A stretch of 64,000 nucleotides of DNA, from assembly GCF_038396755.1 (NCBI RefSeq), contig NZ_CP149822.1, forward strand, positions 5,176,001 to 5,240,000. The letters run 5' to 3'. The number at the start of each line of letters is the position of its first letter. The stretch's first letter is position 1. Positions 9,513 through 19,316 of this stretch are shown here, one piece after another. Source of the DNA: Chitinophaga pollutisoli (lineage in GTDB: Bacteria; Bacteroidota; Bacteroidia; Chitinophagales; Chitinophagaceae). Under the pieces are notes generated by a model. That model had not been told where the DNA came from. It did not search any database and was given only the letters and a program-made list of their open reading frames with translations. Position numbers and translations under genes: made by a program.

Positions 9513-10433
9513 ATGAATATGCAACAGCGGAACCATACCAACGCTTACGTGGCGTTGATCATCGTAAGTATTTTCTGGGGAACCACTTACCTCGCCGCCC
9601 GGATCGGCGTGCAGCACATGCACGGCATGATGCTGGCGGGCTTGCGGCAAACGGGCGCGGGGATCATTCTCGTCGCGTTTTTCCTGCTGCGGGGGTATAA
9701 ACTGCCGCAAGTGCCGGTATTGTCGAGGCTCTTCGTGATCGGAACAATCATGCTTTGCGGCAGCAACGGGCTCATGACCTGGGCGATGCAGTACATCCCG
9801 AGCGGGTTGGGCGCCATCATCGCCGCTACGGTACCCATCTGGATCACGATTTTCAGTTTTTTCCTCGTCCAGAAAACGAAAATTACCTGGCAGCTGATAG
9901 CGGGTATGCTGATCGGGCTCCTGGGGATTGGGGGGATTTTTTACGATAACCTTGCGCAGTTGATGAACGAAGAATACCGTTTCGGGGTGATGCTGATTAC
10001 CCTGGCCTGCGTGTTCTGGGCGCTGGGATCGGTGCTCACGGCCAAATGGGCGTTGGGGATCAATTACCTGTACGGCGCGGGGTTCCAGATGCTGTTCAGC
10101 GGGGTGGTGATGCTCGTGATCGCGGGCCTCATGGGGCAACACCTGCACTTTTCGTCGTTCACGGGGGAATTATGGGGAAGCCTGCTGTATCTCATTTTTA
10201 TCGGATCTTTGTTAAGTTATTCCGCATATGTATTCGCATTGAACAACCTGCCGCCCTCGCTGGTGTCCGTATACGCTTATATCAACCCCATCGTAGCGGT
10301 GATACTGGGTTGGCTGATCCTTCAGGAGAAGCTGAACTGGCTGATGGGATTGTCGTGCATGGTGACGCTCCTGGGCGTTTTCATCGTCAACAAGGCATTC
10401 AACAAGCAAAAAAGTTATGAACACAGCAAATGA
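9513..10433 (+). CDS. EamA/DMT-superfamily transporter
   Basis: A 306-residue protein with ten predicted transmembrane helices in two EamA repeats (N-half signature FWGTTYLAARIG; C-half LSYSAYVFALNNLPPSLVSV). This family exports amino acids and other small metabolites. Its stop lies inside the next gene (17 bp overlap). Confidence 0.9.
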   Translation: MNMQQRNHTNAYVALIIVSIFWGTTYLAARIGVQHMHGMMLAGLRQTGAGIILVAFFLLRGYKLPQVPVLSRLFVIGTIMLCGSNGLMTWAMQYIPSGLGAIIAATVPIWITIFSFFLVQKTKITWQLIAGMLIGLLGIGGIFYDNLAQLMNEEYRFGVMLITLACVFWALGSVLTAKWALGINYLYGAGFQMLFSGVVMLVIAGLMGQHLHFSSFTGELWGSLLYLIFIGSLLSYSAYVFALNNLPPSLVSVYAYINPIVAVILGWLILQEKLNWLMGLSCMVTLLGVFIVNKAFNKQKSYEHSK

Positions 10434-11352
10434 TATCCGCATCCTGGGCTGGCATCCTGATTACCAGCCGCATTTTGAAAGGCTTAACAAGGCCTGGATC
10501 AGCAAATTCTTTAAGCTTGAACCCGTGGATTATGCCGTGCTGGAGCATCCGTATGAGCATATTATTGCTACCGGCGGCGATATCATCTTCGTAGCCATCA
10601 GTAACCAAATCGTAGGTACAGTCGCCTACCGGCCGGAATCGGACGATACGGTGGAAATGACGAAAATGGCCGTGGACGAAAACTTCCAGGGCCGCAAGCT
10701 GGGCTGGGCGCTGGGCAAGGCGATCGTGGAAAGAGCGGCGGAAAAGGGTTTCGCGAAGATGGTATTGTATTCCAGCCGCAAGCTGGCGCCGGCCATCAAC
10801 ATGTACCATAAACTGGGATTTGAAGAGGTGCCGGTGGGGGAAGTGGAATATGAACGCTGCGACATCAAAATGGCATTACCCCTGCAACAACCGCCGCTGG
10901 CGGCACTGGCACGAGAACTGAAGGAACTGGTGCTGCAAACGGAAGTTCGCCTGCTGCAATTCTCCGGTGAGGAAGCCGCTGCGCGGCCCGCTGCCGATAA
11001 ATGGAGCCGGAAGGAAATCCTCGGACATTTGACCGATTCCGCCCTCAACAATTATCCCCGCTTCATCCGCGCGCAGCAAAACGCGCTGCTGGAAACGCCC
11101 GGCTACGACCAGGACTTCTGGGTAGAGGCACGGCAATACGGCCGGGACGACTGGCACGAACTGGTGCAGATATGGAAATCTGTGAACCTGCACATTGTGA
11201 AACTGCTGCCCCTGATTCCCGCGGAAGCGCTGGGCAACACCCTCGTCATAGGTACAAATGCGCCGGCTACGCTTGCGTTCTGGGCGAACGACTATCTTCG
11301 TCACCATCAACATCACCTCCAACAAATATTCCCCGTACATGCAAATTATTAA
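10417..11352 (+). CDS. GNAT acetyltransferase fused to a DinB-fold domain
   Basis: A 311-residue two-domain protein. Residues 1-150 are a GNAT N-acetyltransferase with the acetyl-CoA loop NFQGRKLGWALGKAIVERA and the MYHKLGF strand. Residues ~155-311 are a DinB_2-like four-helix domain (KWSRKEILGHLTDSALNN, ending in a His-rich LRHHQHHLQQIF that supplies the metal-binding histidines). No stop or gap separates them, so the fusion is real in this sequence. It overlaps the EamA gene upstream and a second GNAT gene downstream. Confidence 0.85.
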   Translation: MNTANDIRILGWHPDYQPHFERLNKAWISKFFKLEPVDYAVLEHPYEHIIATGGDIIFVAISNQIVGTVAYRPESDDTVEMTKMAVDENFQGRKLGWALGKAIVERAAEKGFAKMVLYSSRKLAPAINMYHKLGFEEVPVGEVEYERCDIKMALPLQQPPLAALARELKELVLQTEVRLLQFSGEEAAARPAADKWSRKEILGHLTDSALNNYPRFIRAQQNALLETPGYDQDFWVEARQYGRDDWHELVQIWKSVNLHIVKLLPLIPAEALGNTLVIGTNAPATLAFWANDYLRHHQHHLQQIFPVHANY

Positions 11353-11779
11353 AGCCACGGCAGACCGGCTGGCCGCGCTCGCCGAATTGTTTGACGCCTA
11401 CCGGCAACATTATGAACAAACACCCGACGTCCCAGGGGCGTATGCGTTTCTTTCCGAACGCCTGGAGCGGAACGACAGTGTTATTTTCCTGGCTGAAGAT
11501 GAAGGCCGGGTGCTGGGATTTACCCAGTTGTACCCCGTTTTTTCCTCCATCGGCATGAAGCGGGCCTGGATACTGAACGACCTGTTCGTGACGCCGGATG
11601 CCCGCCAGCGGGGCGCGGCAAGGGCATTGCTGGCCAGGGCGCGGGAGCTGGGGCAGGATACCGGGAGCCGGTACCTGATGCTCCAGACGCATTTTGACAA
11701 CAAGAAGGCCCGCGCCTTGTATGAAAGTACAGGCTGGGAGCTGGATGAAGCATTTGGATATTACTACCTCTCCTTATAG
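11339..11779 (+). CDS. GNAT family N-acetyltransferase
   Basis: A 146-residue GNAT protein; the acetyl-CoA binding loop is DARQRGAARALLARARELG. The start is placed at ATG 11339 (MQIIKATADRL), where the family N-terminus begins. The frame could extend 27 codons upstream but that part overlaps the previous gene and does not look like GNAT sequence. The start lies 14 bases inside the upstream gene, so translation is probably coupled. Substrate unknown. Confidence 0.87.
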   Translation: MQIIKATADRLAALAELFDAYRQHYEQTPDVPGAYAFLSERLERNDSVIFLAEDEGRVLGFTQLYPVFSSIGMKRAWILNDLFVTPDARQRGAARALLARARELGQDTGSRYLMLQTHFDNKKARALYESTGWELDEAFGYYYLSL

Positions 11780-11806
11780 AATACAGTTAACTAGAAACGA
11801 TGTACC

Positions 11807-11830
11807 AAAGCGGGCTTCTGCCCGCTTTTT
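11807..11830 (+). terminator. Rho-independent terminator
   Basis: A perfect stem AGCGGGC/GCCCGCT (11809-11826) with a four-base loop is followed by a T run. It ends the EamA/GNAT operon. Confidence 0.85.
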
Positions 11831-11861
11831 TCGTTTAGGGATAAATGTTTTTCTTTGGGGG

Positions 11862-12419
11862 ATGGAACAGCATCAAAACCCCTGGCGCTTCGAATCCGCC
11901 AGTGTCCCTTACGAAAACCCCTGGATCCGGGTAACGGAGCGGCGGGGAATGAACCCCTCCGGCAACCCAGGCCTCTACGGCATTGTGCACTTCAAGAACC
12001 TGGCGATCGGGGTGGTGGCGATGGACGAGGAGCAACACATCTGGCTGGTAGGGCAATACCGCGTGCCCCTGGAGGCCTGGAGCTGGGAGATCTGCGAAGG
12101 CGGCGGCCCGCTCCGCGGCGATCCCCTGGAATCAGCCATACGCGAACTGCTGGAAGAAACAGGGCTCAGGGCAGGAAGCTGGAGGCCCATTGTCAGAATG
12201 CACCTGTCCAATTCCGTGTCCGACGAAGCCGGTATCGTATACCTGGCGCAGGATCTGGAACAGGGTGAGGCCGAACCGGAGGAGACGGAACAGCTGATCG
12301 TTAAGCGGGTTCCCTTCCCGGAAGCCTACCGGATGGTGCGGGATTTCGAGATCACGGACTCCCTTTCCGTGGCCGCCATCCAAAAGATCAGGCTCATGAT
12401 GCTGGAAGGGGAGCTTTGA
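11862..12419 (+). CDS. NUDIX hydrolase (ADP-ribose pyrophosphatase-like)
   Basis: A 185-residue NUDIX protein. The NUDIX box is GGGPLRGDPLESAIRELLEE followed by TG, with REXXEE glutamates intact. The start is ATG 11862 (MEQHQNPWRF): an upstream extension of the frame runs through the terminator of the preceding operon and is not coding. The aromatic-rich N-terminus and the VGQYR segment resemble ADP-sugar pyrophosphatases (NudF type), but substrate is not certain. Confidence 0.87.
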   Translation: MEQHQNPWRFESASVPYENPWIRVTERRGMNPSGNPGLYGIVHFKNLAIGVVAMDEEQHIWLVGQYRVPLEAWSWEICEGGGPLRGDPLESAIRELLEETGLRAGSWRPIVRMHLSNSVSDEAGIVYLAQDLEQGEAEPEETEQLIVKRVPFPEAYRMVRDFEITDSLSVAAIQKIRLMMLEGEL

Positions 12420-12424
12420 TCCCG

Positions 12425-12432
12425 TATCTTTG
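12425..12432 (+). promoter_or_regulatory. TAnnTTTG (-7) element upstream of rlmB
   Basis: The sequence TATCTTTG matches the Bacteroidota -7 consensus exactly and ends six bases before the rlmB start codon, so the transcript would have almost no leader. Confidence 0.55.
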
Positions 12433-12437
12433 CGCCG

Positions 12438-13211
12438 ATGAACCACCGATTCAAACCACAGGCTCCCAAGCCGAAACAGTCTTCCCTCATCATCGGCCGC
12501 CAGCCCCTGCTGGAAGCCATGAAGAACGGAAAGGCCATTGAGCGTATCTATATGCTCAAAACCGCCTCCGGCGATATCATTCCGCAAATCCGCAACCAGG
12601 CCACCGAGCTGCGTATCCCCATCAACTACGTGCCGGTGGAAAAACTCAATAGCCTCACACAGGCAAACCACCAGGGCGTGGTGGCCGTCGCGGCCGCCGT
12701 TTCCTACCTCGACCTGCAGGATGTCATCTCCCACGTAGTCGAAAAAGGCGAAACACCGCTTTTCCTCATCCTCGACGGAATCACCGACGTGCGCAATATC
12801 GGCGCTATCGCCCGTAGCGCTGTTTGTTGCGGCGCCCAGGCCATCATCATTCCCGACAGGGGCATTGCCGCCCTCAATGAGGAAGCGCTGAAATCCTCCG
12901 CGGGTGCGCTAGAACGCATTTCCATCTGCAGGGTGAACAGCCTGCTCAAAGCCATCGACGAGCTGCATCTCAACGGCATCAAAATCGTCGCCAGCGAAAT
13001 GGAAGCGCCGCAAAAGCTCCAGGACCTTCCCTGGCGCGAACCGGTGGCGGTAATTATGGGATCGGAGGATAAAGGCGTGTACCCGGCCCTGCTCAAAGCG
13101 GCCGACCAGCAGTTTCATATCCCGATGCAGAATAATTTCGAGTCGTTCAACGTATCTGTCGCCGCGGGGATAATCCTGTATGAAGCCATGAAGCAACGGT
13201 TGGAACCCTGA
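12438..13211 (+). CDS. rlmB: 23S rRNA (guanosine-2'-O)-methyltransferase RlmB, TrmH family
   Basis: A 257-residue SpoU/TrmH enzyme expected to methylate a guanosine ribose of 23S rRNA. The N-terminal substrate-binding domain (IIGRQPLLEAMKNGKAIERIYM) is followed by the knotted SAM domain with motifs LDGITDVRNIGAIARSA (motif 1), VAVIMGSEDKGVYP (motif 2) and IPMQNNFESFNVSVAAGIILYE (motif 3, given here in part as its key residues N, E, S, N, V, S). Transcription probably starts just before the gene. Confidence 0.92.
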   Translation: MNHRFKPQAPKPKQSSLIIGRQPLLEAMKNGKAIERIYMLKTASGDIIPQIRNQATELRIPINYVPVEKLNSLTQANHQGVVAVAAAVSYLDLQDVISHVVEKGETPLFLILDGITDVRNIGAIARSAVCCGAQAIIIPDRGIAALNEEALKSSAGALERISICRVNSLLKAIDELHLNGIKIVASEMEAPQKLQDLPWREPVAVIMGSEDKGVYPALLKAADQQFHIPMQNNFESFNVSVAAGIILYEAMKQRLEP

Positions 13212-13243
13212 TGTCCGGATCAGAGAATTCGTTATTTTAGCGT

Positions 13244-14089
13244 ATGCTGAAATTCATCGAATGCTCCCGCGACGCCATGCAGGGCTGGTCGCGCATGATT
13301 CCCGCAACTGAAAAGATGGAATATCTCAATGCTTTGCTGCGCGTGGGTTTCGATACCCTCGACTTTGGCAGTTTCGTTTCCGCCAAAGCCATTCCCCAGA
13401 TGGCGGATACGGCGGAGGTGCTGGCGGGGCTGGAGCCTTCGGGCACAAAGCTGCTGGCGATCGTGGCGAACGTCCGCGGGGCGGAGGAAGCGGTGTTGCA
13501 TGAGCGGATACAATACCTGGGGTTTCCATTTTCCATCTCCGAAACATTCCAGATCCGCAATACCAATAAAACCATTCCCGAAGCGCTGGAGCAGGTTACG
13601 GCCATCCAGGAGCTGTGCATCAAGAACGGGAAGCAGCTGGTCATCTATATTTCCATGGGTTTTGGTAATCCGTACGGCGATCCGTATAGCCCGGAAGTAG
13701 CGCTCGAATGGGCGGACCGCTTCGCGGGCATGCATATACCCATTATTTCGCTGGCCGATACGGTGGGTGTAGCGGAGCCTGCGGGCATCGCGGCGCTGTT
13801 TTCCGCGCTGGTGCCGGCGTACCCGCAGGTGGAGTTCGGCGCGCATTTTCATTCCACGCCGCAGGCCTGGGAAGAAAAGATCGCGGCGGCCTGGGATAAC
13901 GGTTGCCGGCGGTTCGATAGTGCCATCCGCGGAATCGGTGGCTGCCCGATGGCGCAAGATGATCTCGTGGGCAACATCGCGACCGAAAACCTGTTGCGTT
14001 TCTGCGCATCACGGGGAATCGCGTCGGGGCTGGATGCGAACGCATTTGGAGAGGCGATGGTGCTGTCAGATCGGGTGTTCCGTCATTAG
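13244..14089 (+). CDS. hydroxymethylglutaryl-CoA lyase-like enzyme
   Basis: A 281-residue DRE-TIM metallolyase. The start ECSRDAMQGW corresponds to the EVGPRDGLQN element that carries the metal-binding Asp. The metal histidines are in GAHFHST, and the catalytic cysteine loop IRGIGGCPMA is intact. HMG-CoA lyase splits HMG-CoA to acetyl-CoA and acetoacetate in leucine degradation; related lyases use similar substrates, so the substrate is inferred. Confidence 0.85.
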   Translation: MLKFIECSRDAMQGWSRMIPATEKMEYLNALLRVGFDTLDFGSFVSAKAIPQMADTAEVLAGLEPSGTKLLAIVANVRGAEEAVLHERIQYLGFPFSISETFQIRNTNKTIPEALEQVTAIQELCIKNGKQLVIYISMGFGNPYGDPYSPEVALEWADRFAGMHIPIISLADTVGVAEPAGIAALFSALVPAYPQVEFGAHFHSTPQAWEEKIAAAWDNGCRRFDSAIRGIGGCPMAQDDLVGNIATENLLRFCASRGIASGLDANAFGEAMVLSDRVFRH

Positions 14090-14102
14090 CCTTATTTTTT
14101 GA

Positions 14103-14110
14103 TACTTTTG
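14103..14110 (+). promoter_or_regulatory. TAnnTTTG (-7) element upstream of the GSCFA gene
   Basis: TACTTTTG matches the Bacteroidota -7 consensus and ends four bases before ATG 14115. Confidence 0.5.
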
Positions 14111-14114
14111 CAGC

Positions 14115-15089
14115 ATGAATTTTCGCCTCACTTTCCCGGTGGAGCCGCTAGGTCCTTCCATGCAATATTCCGATAAGCTGTTGCTATCGGGTTCCTGTTT
14201 TGCGGAGGAGATCGGCCACCGGCTGCAGCAGCACAAATTCGACGTGCTGCTCAATCCCAACGGCATACTTTTCAATCCCCTGAGCATCGCCAGGAGCATG
14301 ACTTCTTACCTGGATAATAAACGATATACGGCGGATGATCTTTTCCTTCACGAGGATATCTGGCATAGCTGGGACCATCATTCCCGTTTTTCGGGAACGG
14401 ATAAAGTCCGGGTGCTGGCGCAGATCAATGCCTCGCAGGACGCAGCGGCCGCGCGGCTGAAGGAGGCGGATTGGCTGGTGGTGACGCTGGGTTCGGCGCA
14501 TGCCTGGTACCTGAAGGAAAACGGGCAGCTGGTGGGCAATTGCCATAAGGTGCCGGAAGCGTCGTTTACGAAGAAACTCGTGCCGGCGGATGAAGTGATC
14601 GCGGCGCTGGACAATATGATGCACCGGTTATTTTTCGTGAACCGGAAAGTGAATATCCTGTTTACGGTGAGCCCTGTGCGTTATGTGCGCGATGGGGTAG
14701 TGGAAAACAATCTGAGCAAGGCGGTATTGTTGCAGGCGGTACATCATTTGGTGAATAAGTTCGACCGGTTGTTTTATTTCCCGGCATATGAGCTGGTGCT
14801 GGATGATTTGCGGGATTACCGGTTTTACAAGGAAGATATGGTGCATCCGAATGATCAGGCGGTGCAGTATGTTTGGGAACATTTTCTAAAAGCGTGTGTT
14901 CAGCCTGCTTCGCAGGACGTGGCGCGGCAGGTTGCGGAGCTTTTGCGGGCGAGGGGACATCGGCCTTTTAATCCTGGAAGTCCGGCCCATAAACAGTTTC
15001 TGGCTACGATGGCGAAGAAGGCGGGCCAGTTGCAGGAGGCGCATCCATCTCTGGATTTCGGAGATTTACTGAATTTTTTCGGACATTAA
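14115..15089 (+). CDS. GSCFA-domain protein
   Basis: A 324-residue protein that carries the family signature SGSCFAEEIG near residues 29-38, plus NPNGILFNP. The GSCFA family is widespread in Bacteroidota and Proteobacteria and is thought to have an SGNH/GDSL-hydrolase-like fold; the Ser in the signature and the C-terminal MVHPNDQAVQYVWE (D and H) fit that. Its substrate is not known. Own promoter element just upstream and a terminator after. Confidence 0.9.
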   Translation: MNFRLTFPVEPLGPSMQYSDKLLLSGSCFAEEIGHRLQQHKFDVLLNPNGILFNPLSIARSMTSYLDNKRYTADDLFLHEDIWHSWDHHSRFSGTDKVRVLAQINASQDAAAARLKEADWLVVTLGSAHAWYLKENGQLVGNCHKVPEASFTKKLVPADEVIAALDNMMHRLFFVNRKVNILFTVSPVRYVRDGVVENNLSKAVLLQAVHHLVNKFDRLFYFPAYELVLDDLRDYRFYKEDMVHPNDQAVQYVWEHFLKACVQPASQDVARQVAELLRARGHRPFNPGSPAHKQFLATMAKKAGQLQEAHPSLDFGDLLNFFGH

Positions 15090-15116
15090 ATCCTTCTTTC
15101 GGTATAAATACCATAC

Positions 15117-15146
15117 AGCCGCCTCTTTTGAGCGCGGCTTTTTTTA
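15117..15146 (+). terminator. Rho-independent terminator
   Basis: Stem AGCCGC/GCGGCT extended by CTC/GAG around a TTTT loop with a one-base bulge, followed by seven T residues. Confidence 0.85.
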
Positions 15147-15194
15147 TTTTCTCCGAATTCCGGAGATATTTCACGCTGAAACTGATATGCATAT

Positions 15195-15226
15195 TTTGGT
15201 CAGAGAAAACAGGCCCTATAATTTTG
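15195..15226 (+). promoter_or_regulatory. Bacteroidota promoter of the 45-residue gene
   Basis: TTTG at 15195-15198 and TAATTTTG at 15219-15226 are separated by 20 bases, close to the -33/-7 consensus. It points to the small gene at 15254. Confidence 0.65.
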
Positions 15227-15253
15227 CATTCAACAAAAACCAAAACAATTTTT

Positions 15254-15391
15254 ATGGTAAAAGAAAAAGAAATCACGTCGGCCGCGATCCTTGAAAAGGT
15301 GGCCAACCGGAAACTGGAAACCCTGACGGAAACCGTGAACGAGCATCATGTGGCCATCACTGAACTGGTGGAGTATCGGATGAGGGGGTAA
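15254..15391 (+). CDS. small hypothetical protein (45 residues)
   Basis: A 45-residue acidic helical protein (MVKEKEITSAAILEKV...) without signal peptide or recognised domain. The frame extends further upstream but that part contains the terminator and promoter; the start at ATG 15254 is 27 bases after a good TTTG/TAnnTTTG promoter. The heptad-like spacing of Leu, Val and Ile suggests a helix that may oligomerise. Function unknown. Confidence 0.55.
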   Translation: MVKEKEITSAAILEKVANRKLETLTETVNEHHVAITELVEYRMRG

Positions 15392-15488
15392 TGGGAGATG
15401 CGCGGCGCAGATGATTTGGGCTTAGAAAAAACAGTCTGCCTGGAAAATTATCCGGCAGACTGTAAGAAAGTATTTGAAACCCTGATAT

Positions 15489-16982
15489 CTACACTTCCGG
15501 TTCTTCTTCGAACCCATCGGCGGATTTGCGTTCCTTGATGAACACGACGCCAATCACCAAACAGATAATGGCGATGGCGACCGGGTAAATCAGGCCGGCG
15601 AGGTGGTTGTTATAGCGTTGCACCAACAGCGTGGCGATTGCGGGCAGCATGCCGCCGAAGATGCCGTTCCCGATGTGGTAGGGCAGCGACATCGAGGTGT
15701 AGCGGATGCGGGTCGGGAAAAGCTCAACGAGAAATGCGGCGATAGGGCCGTATACCATCGTCACGAATACCACTTGTATGAAAACGAGGAATATAACCCA
15801 GATGGTCTGGCTTTGTCCCAGTTTCACTTCTTTGGTCGGTTGTTTTTCGTTGACGGTTACTTCCGTGACGATGGTGCCATCGGTGTACTCGCGGATTTTG
15901 CGGGTGCTTTCGAATTGTGTTCCGTTGCTTTCGGAGGAATTCCTCTCAATGCGGTAGCGCTCGGCGATTTCCTGTTTGCGGGACATGTCTACCGTGCTGT
16001 CCATGGCATTATAGATTGGGAAATAGCTGATGGCGGCGATGAGCATACCGGCCATCATGATTTTTTTCCTGCCAATTTTATCGGAAAGGTGGCCGAAGAG
16101 GAGGAAAAGCGGGGTGCCGAAAAGCAGCGCGGTAGCGATGATGATGTTTGATTGTATGAACTCGATCTTCATGGTGTTTTGAAGAAAGGAGAGCGCATAG
16201 AACTGTCCGGTATACCAAACCACGCCCTGGCCCATGGTGGCGCCGAAGAGGGCGAGGAGTACCAGCTTGAGGTTTTCTTTGTTACCGAAGCTTTCTTTCA
16301 GCGGGTTGGCGGAGGTTTTGCCTTCGGCCTTCAATTTGGAAAACAAGGGGGACTCATGGAGCTTGATGCGGATATAATAGCTCATGAGCACGAGGAAGAT
16401 GCTCAGCCAGAAGGGAATGCGCCAGCCCCAGTCGTTGAAGGATTCCGGTGTCATCATGAGTCTTGTGGCGAGGATGACGCCCAGCGATACAAAGAGGCCA
16501 AGAGTAGCGGTGGTCTGGATGAAGCTGGTGAAATACCCGCGCCGGTTTGCAGGGGAATGCTCCGCCACATACGTGGCCGCGCCGCCATATTCACCACCCA
16601 GGGCCAGCCCTTGCGCCAGCCTGAGGATGAGGACGAGGATGGGAGCGAAGACGCCGATAGTGGCGTAGCTGGGGATCAACCCGATGGCAAAGGTGCTGCC
16701 GCCCATGATGAGCAGGGTGAGCAGGAAGGTGTATTTCCTGCCTACCATATCGCCTAGCCTGCCGAATACGATGGCGCCGAAAGGGCGTACCACGAAGCCG
16801 ATGGCGAACGTGGCCAATGTGGCGATGTATGCCAGGGTAGGATTGCTGTCGGGGAAGAATTTTTCTGCCAGGATCAGGGAGAGGCTACCGAAAATGTAGA
16901 AGTCGTACCATTCGATAAGGGTTCCCGCTGAAGAAGCGAATATCACCTGCCAGATATTCTGCTTCGGGTTGGATACATTCAT
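15489..16982 (-). CDS. MFS metabolite:H+ symporter (MHS/ShiA-ProP type)
   Basis: A 497-residue transporter with 12 predicted helices. The MHS motifs EWYDFYIFGSL near the N-terminus and GRLGDMVGRKYTFLL (loop 2-3) are present, with a second copy GHLSDKIGRKKIMM in the middle loop. A hydrophilic insertion of about 65 residues between helices 8 and 9 is longer than usual. Family substrates are organic acids, shikimate, proline or betaine; the actual one is unknown. Confidence 0.9.
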   Translation of the reverse strand: MNVSNPKQNIWQVIFASSAGTLIEWYDFYIFGSLSLILAEKFFPDSNPTLAYIATLATFAIGFVVRPFGAIVFGRLGDMVGRKYTFLLTLLIMGGSTFAIGLIPSYATIGVFAPILVLILRLAQGLALGGEYGGAATYVAEHSPANRRGYFTSFIQTTATLGLFVSLGVILATRLMMTPESFNDWGWRIPFWLSIFLVLMSYYIRIKLHESPLFSKLKAEGKTSANPLKESFGNKENLKLVLLALFGATMGQGVVWYTGQFYALSFLQNTMKIEFIQSNIIIATALLFGTPLFLLFGHLSDKIGRKKIMMAGMLIAAISYFPIYNAMDSTVDMSRKQEIAERYRIERNSSESNGTQFESTRKIREYTDGTIVTEVTVNEKQPTKEVKLGQSQTIWVIFLVFIQVVFVTMVYGPIAAFLVELFPTRIRYTSMSLPYHIGNGIFGGMLPAIATLLVQRYNNHLAGLIYPVAIAIICLVIGVVFIKERKSADGFEEEPEV

Positions 16983-17094
16983 AAAGTGAAATTGTTATCC
17001 GGAAAAGATAAAAAATAACCGGAATGTTTCCAACCTTCGGGAGTTTTGCATTGTTTTAACCGTTAACTTTAAGAAACTACCTCGGAAATACCTG

Positions 17095-19316
17095 ATGCTG
17101 CGGATTTTTCTCATTTTATTGCTGACTGCGGGACTATATCCTTATACGCTTTCGGCCCAAAGGGCCAAGGTAGGAGTCACCCTGAGCGGTGGCGGCGCCA
17201 AAGGGCTGGCGCATATCGGCATCCTCCAGGCGATCGACAGTGCGGGGTTGCGTGTCGATTATCTCACGGGCACGAGCATGGGAAGTATCGTGGGATCGCT
17301 CTATGCCATCGGATATTCCGGCGATTCGATCGAAGTGATGGCGCGGAAGCTGGATTGGAGCGGGCTTTTTTCCAATCAGCCCGTCATGGACGATATCAGC
17401 TACGAAGAAAGGTCCGAATACAACCGGTACATGATCGAAATCCCTTTCGAGTATGGAAAACCGAAACTCACCTCGGGCGTGATCTCCGGCGAACAACTGT
17501 GGCTGGAACTAGCCAAAATGCATTGGCCGGTGCGCGATGTAAAGGATTTCACCCGCTTCAACATTCCTTTTAAATGCATCGCCACCGATGTGGCTACCGG
17601 AGATATCGTTACCCTGGATAAAGGTGAAATCGTGCAGTCGATCCGTGCGAGCATGGCTATTCCCTCGATTTTTACAGCCGTCCGGATTGACGGGCGCAAG
17701 CTGGTGGACGGCGGCGTGGTTCGAAACTTTCCCACCACCACCGTCCGGGAAATGGGGGCGGATATCGTTATCGGCAGCAACGTAAGCGGTGGTTTACGCA
17801 CCGCCGAGGAACTGAATACCCCCATCGATATCCTCTACCAGCTGGGTTTCTATAAAGACGCGGCCGATTTCGTGGAAGCCAGGAAGCTCACGGACGTATA
17901 CATCGAACCCGAACTGAACCGTTATTCCGCCGCCAGTTTCGGCAGTGTAGATTCCATCATCGAAATCGGGAAGCGCAAAGGGAGGGAGATGTACCCCGTT
18001 TTCAAACGGATGGCCGATTCCCTGAACGCGCTTTACCCCATCGCCGCACTACCGAAAAATCGCCTGCCGGTGGTGCCCGACATCGAAATCGCCGGGATCG
18101 CCGTGGCCGGACTGGTACACTCTGACGAAAAATTCTTCCGCGGCAGACTGGGGCTGGAGCCCGGGGGGTGTTATACGCCTGATATGATCCGCGAAGCCAT
18201 TCTTAACGTATACGGCACCCGGTTCTATAAACAGATCACCTATAATCTTCGTCCGCTCGGCTACGGCCGCAGCGAGTTGGATATCCAGGTGGAGGAGAAT
18301 CCCCTGACGTACGTCAAATTTGCCCTGCACTATAATACTTATACAAGTGTCAGCGCCATTGTGAACGTGACGCAGCGAAATTTCATCGTGCCCAACAGCC
18401 GCGCACTCGTGTCTGCGGCCATCAGTGAAAATCCGCGGCTTCGGGGGAGTTCTTCAAATACCTCGGCCGCAAGCGGAACGTAGGATTCGGTCTGGGTGCC
18501 TATTACGAGAACAACCCGCTGAGCTTCTATTCGGATTTCCGTAAGGAGCTGGAATACCGTAACAAATACGCCAATGTGAGCGGTTCGCTGCAATTTATGC
18601 TGAACCGCGTCATGGCCGTAGGGATTGGATCCCGGTGGGAATATATCCGCGTGAAGCCTAAACTTTCACCCAACATCCAGATCGACGGAAACACCAATCA
18701 GCTGAATTCCTACGTCTTTTTCGGGTTAAATACCCTCGACCGCCAGCAATTCCCGACCCGGGGCGCCACCATCAATTTAGAAGCAGGCGCCGTGCATAGC
18801 CAGCATCCGGATATGTTTGTGCGCCTGAACGGTCACGATCTACGGCTGGACAGTATCGGCTTTAGATTTAATAACTATACGCGGCTTTCCTTCAAATCGA
18901 ATTATTACGTGTCTTTGGGCCGGAAATCGTCGCTGATGATGGGGGCCTATGCGGGCTTCAATTTCAACTATAACCAGCTCCTTGTTAATGATTTCAGGAT
19001 CGGCGGCGTTACGGATTTCAGTCGGGGCCAGATACCATTTGTAGGGCTGTATGACGGGGAAGTAAGCACGGCCAGCGTAGGCGCGCTGCAGCTGGGCTGG
19101 CAATACGAAGCCCTTCGCAATATCTTTGCCATCCCGCGGGTATCCGCCGCCGTATACGACCTCATCGGCAACCTGGAAACCAACTACCGCTATGTAACGG
19201 GATATGGCCTTACGCTGGCTTACAGCACCAAGCTGGGCCCGATGGAGGCAACCCTCATGTACAGCGACCAGGCGCAGATTCTCAAGGCATATGTAAACCT
19301 GGGTTTCCATTTTTGA
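17095..19316 (+). CDS. patatin-like phospholipase with C-terminal surface-antigen barrel (frameshifted)
   Basis: The first frame (17095-18483) has a signal peptide, the oxyanion loop SGGGAKG, the nucleophile elbow GTSMG (Ser61) and the catalytic dyad DGG (Asp205), then a POTRA-like segment. The rest of the protein, a BamA/surface-antigen barrel ending in the outer-membrane signature AYVNLGFHF, continues in another frame from about 18447 to 19316. Adding one G to the G run at 18443-18447 restores a single protein of about 740 residues (RLRGEFFKYLG junction). Function: outer-membrane esterase/phospholipase of the PlpD type. The break is probably a sequencing deletion. Confidence 0.88.
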
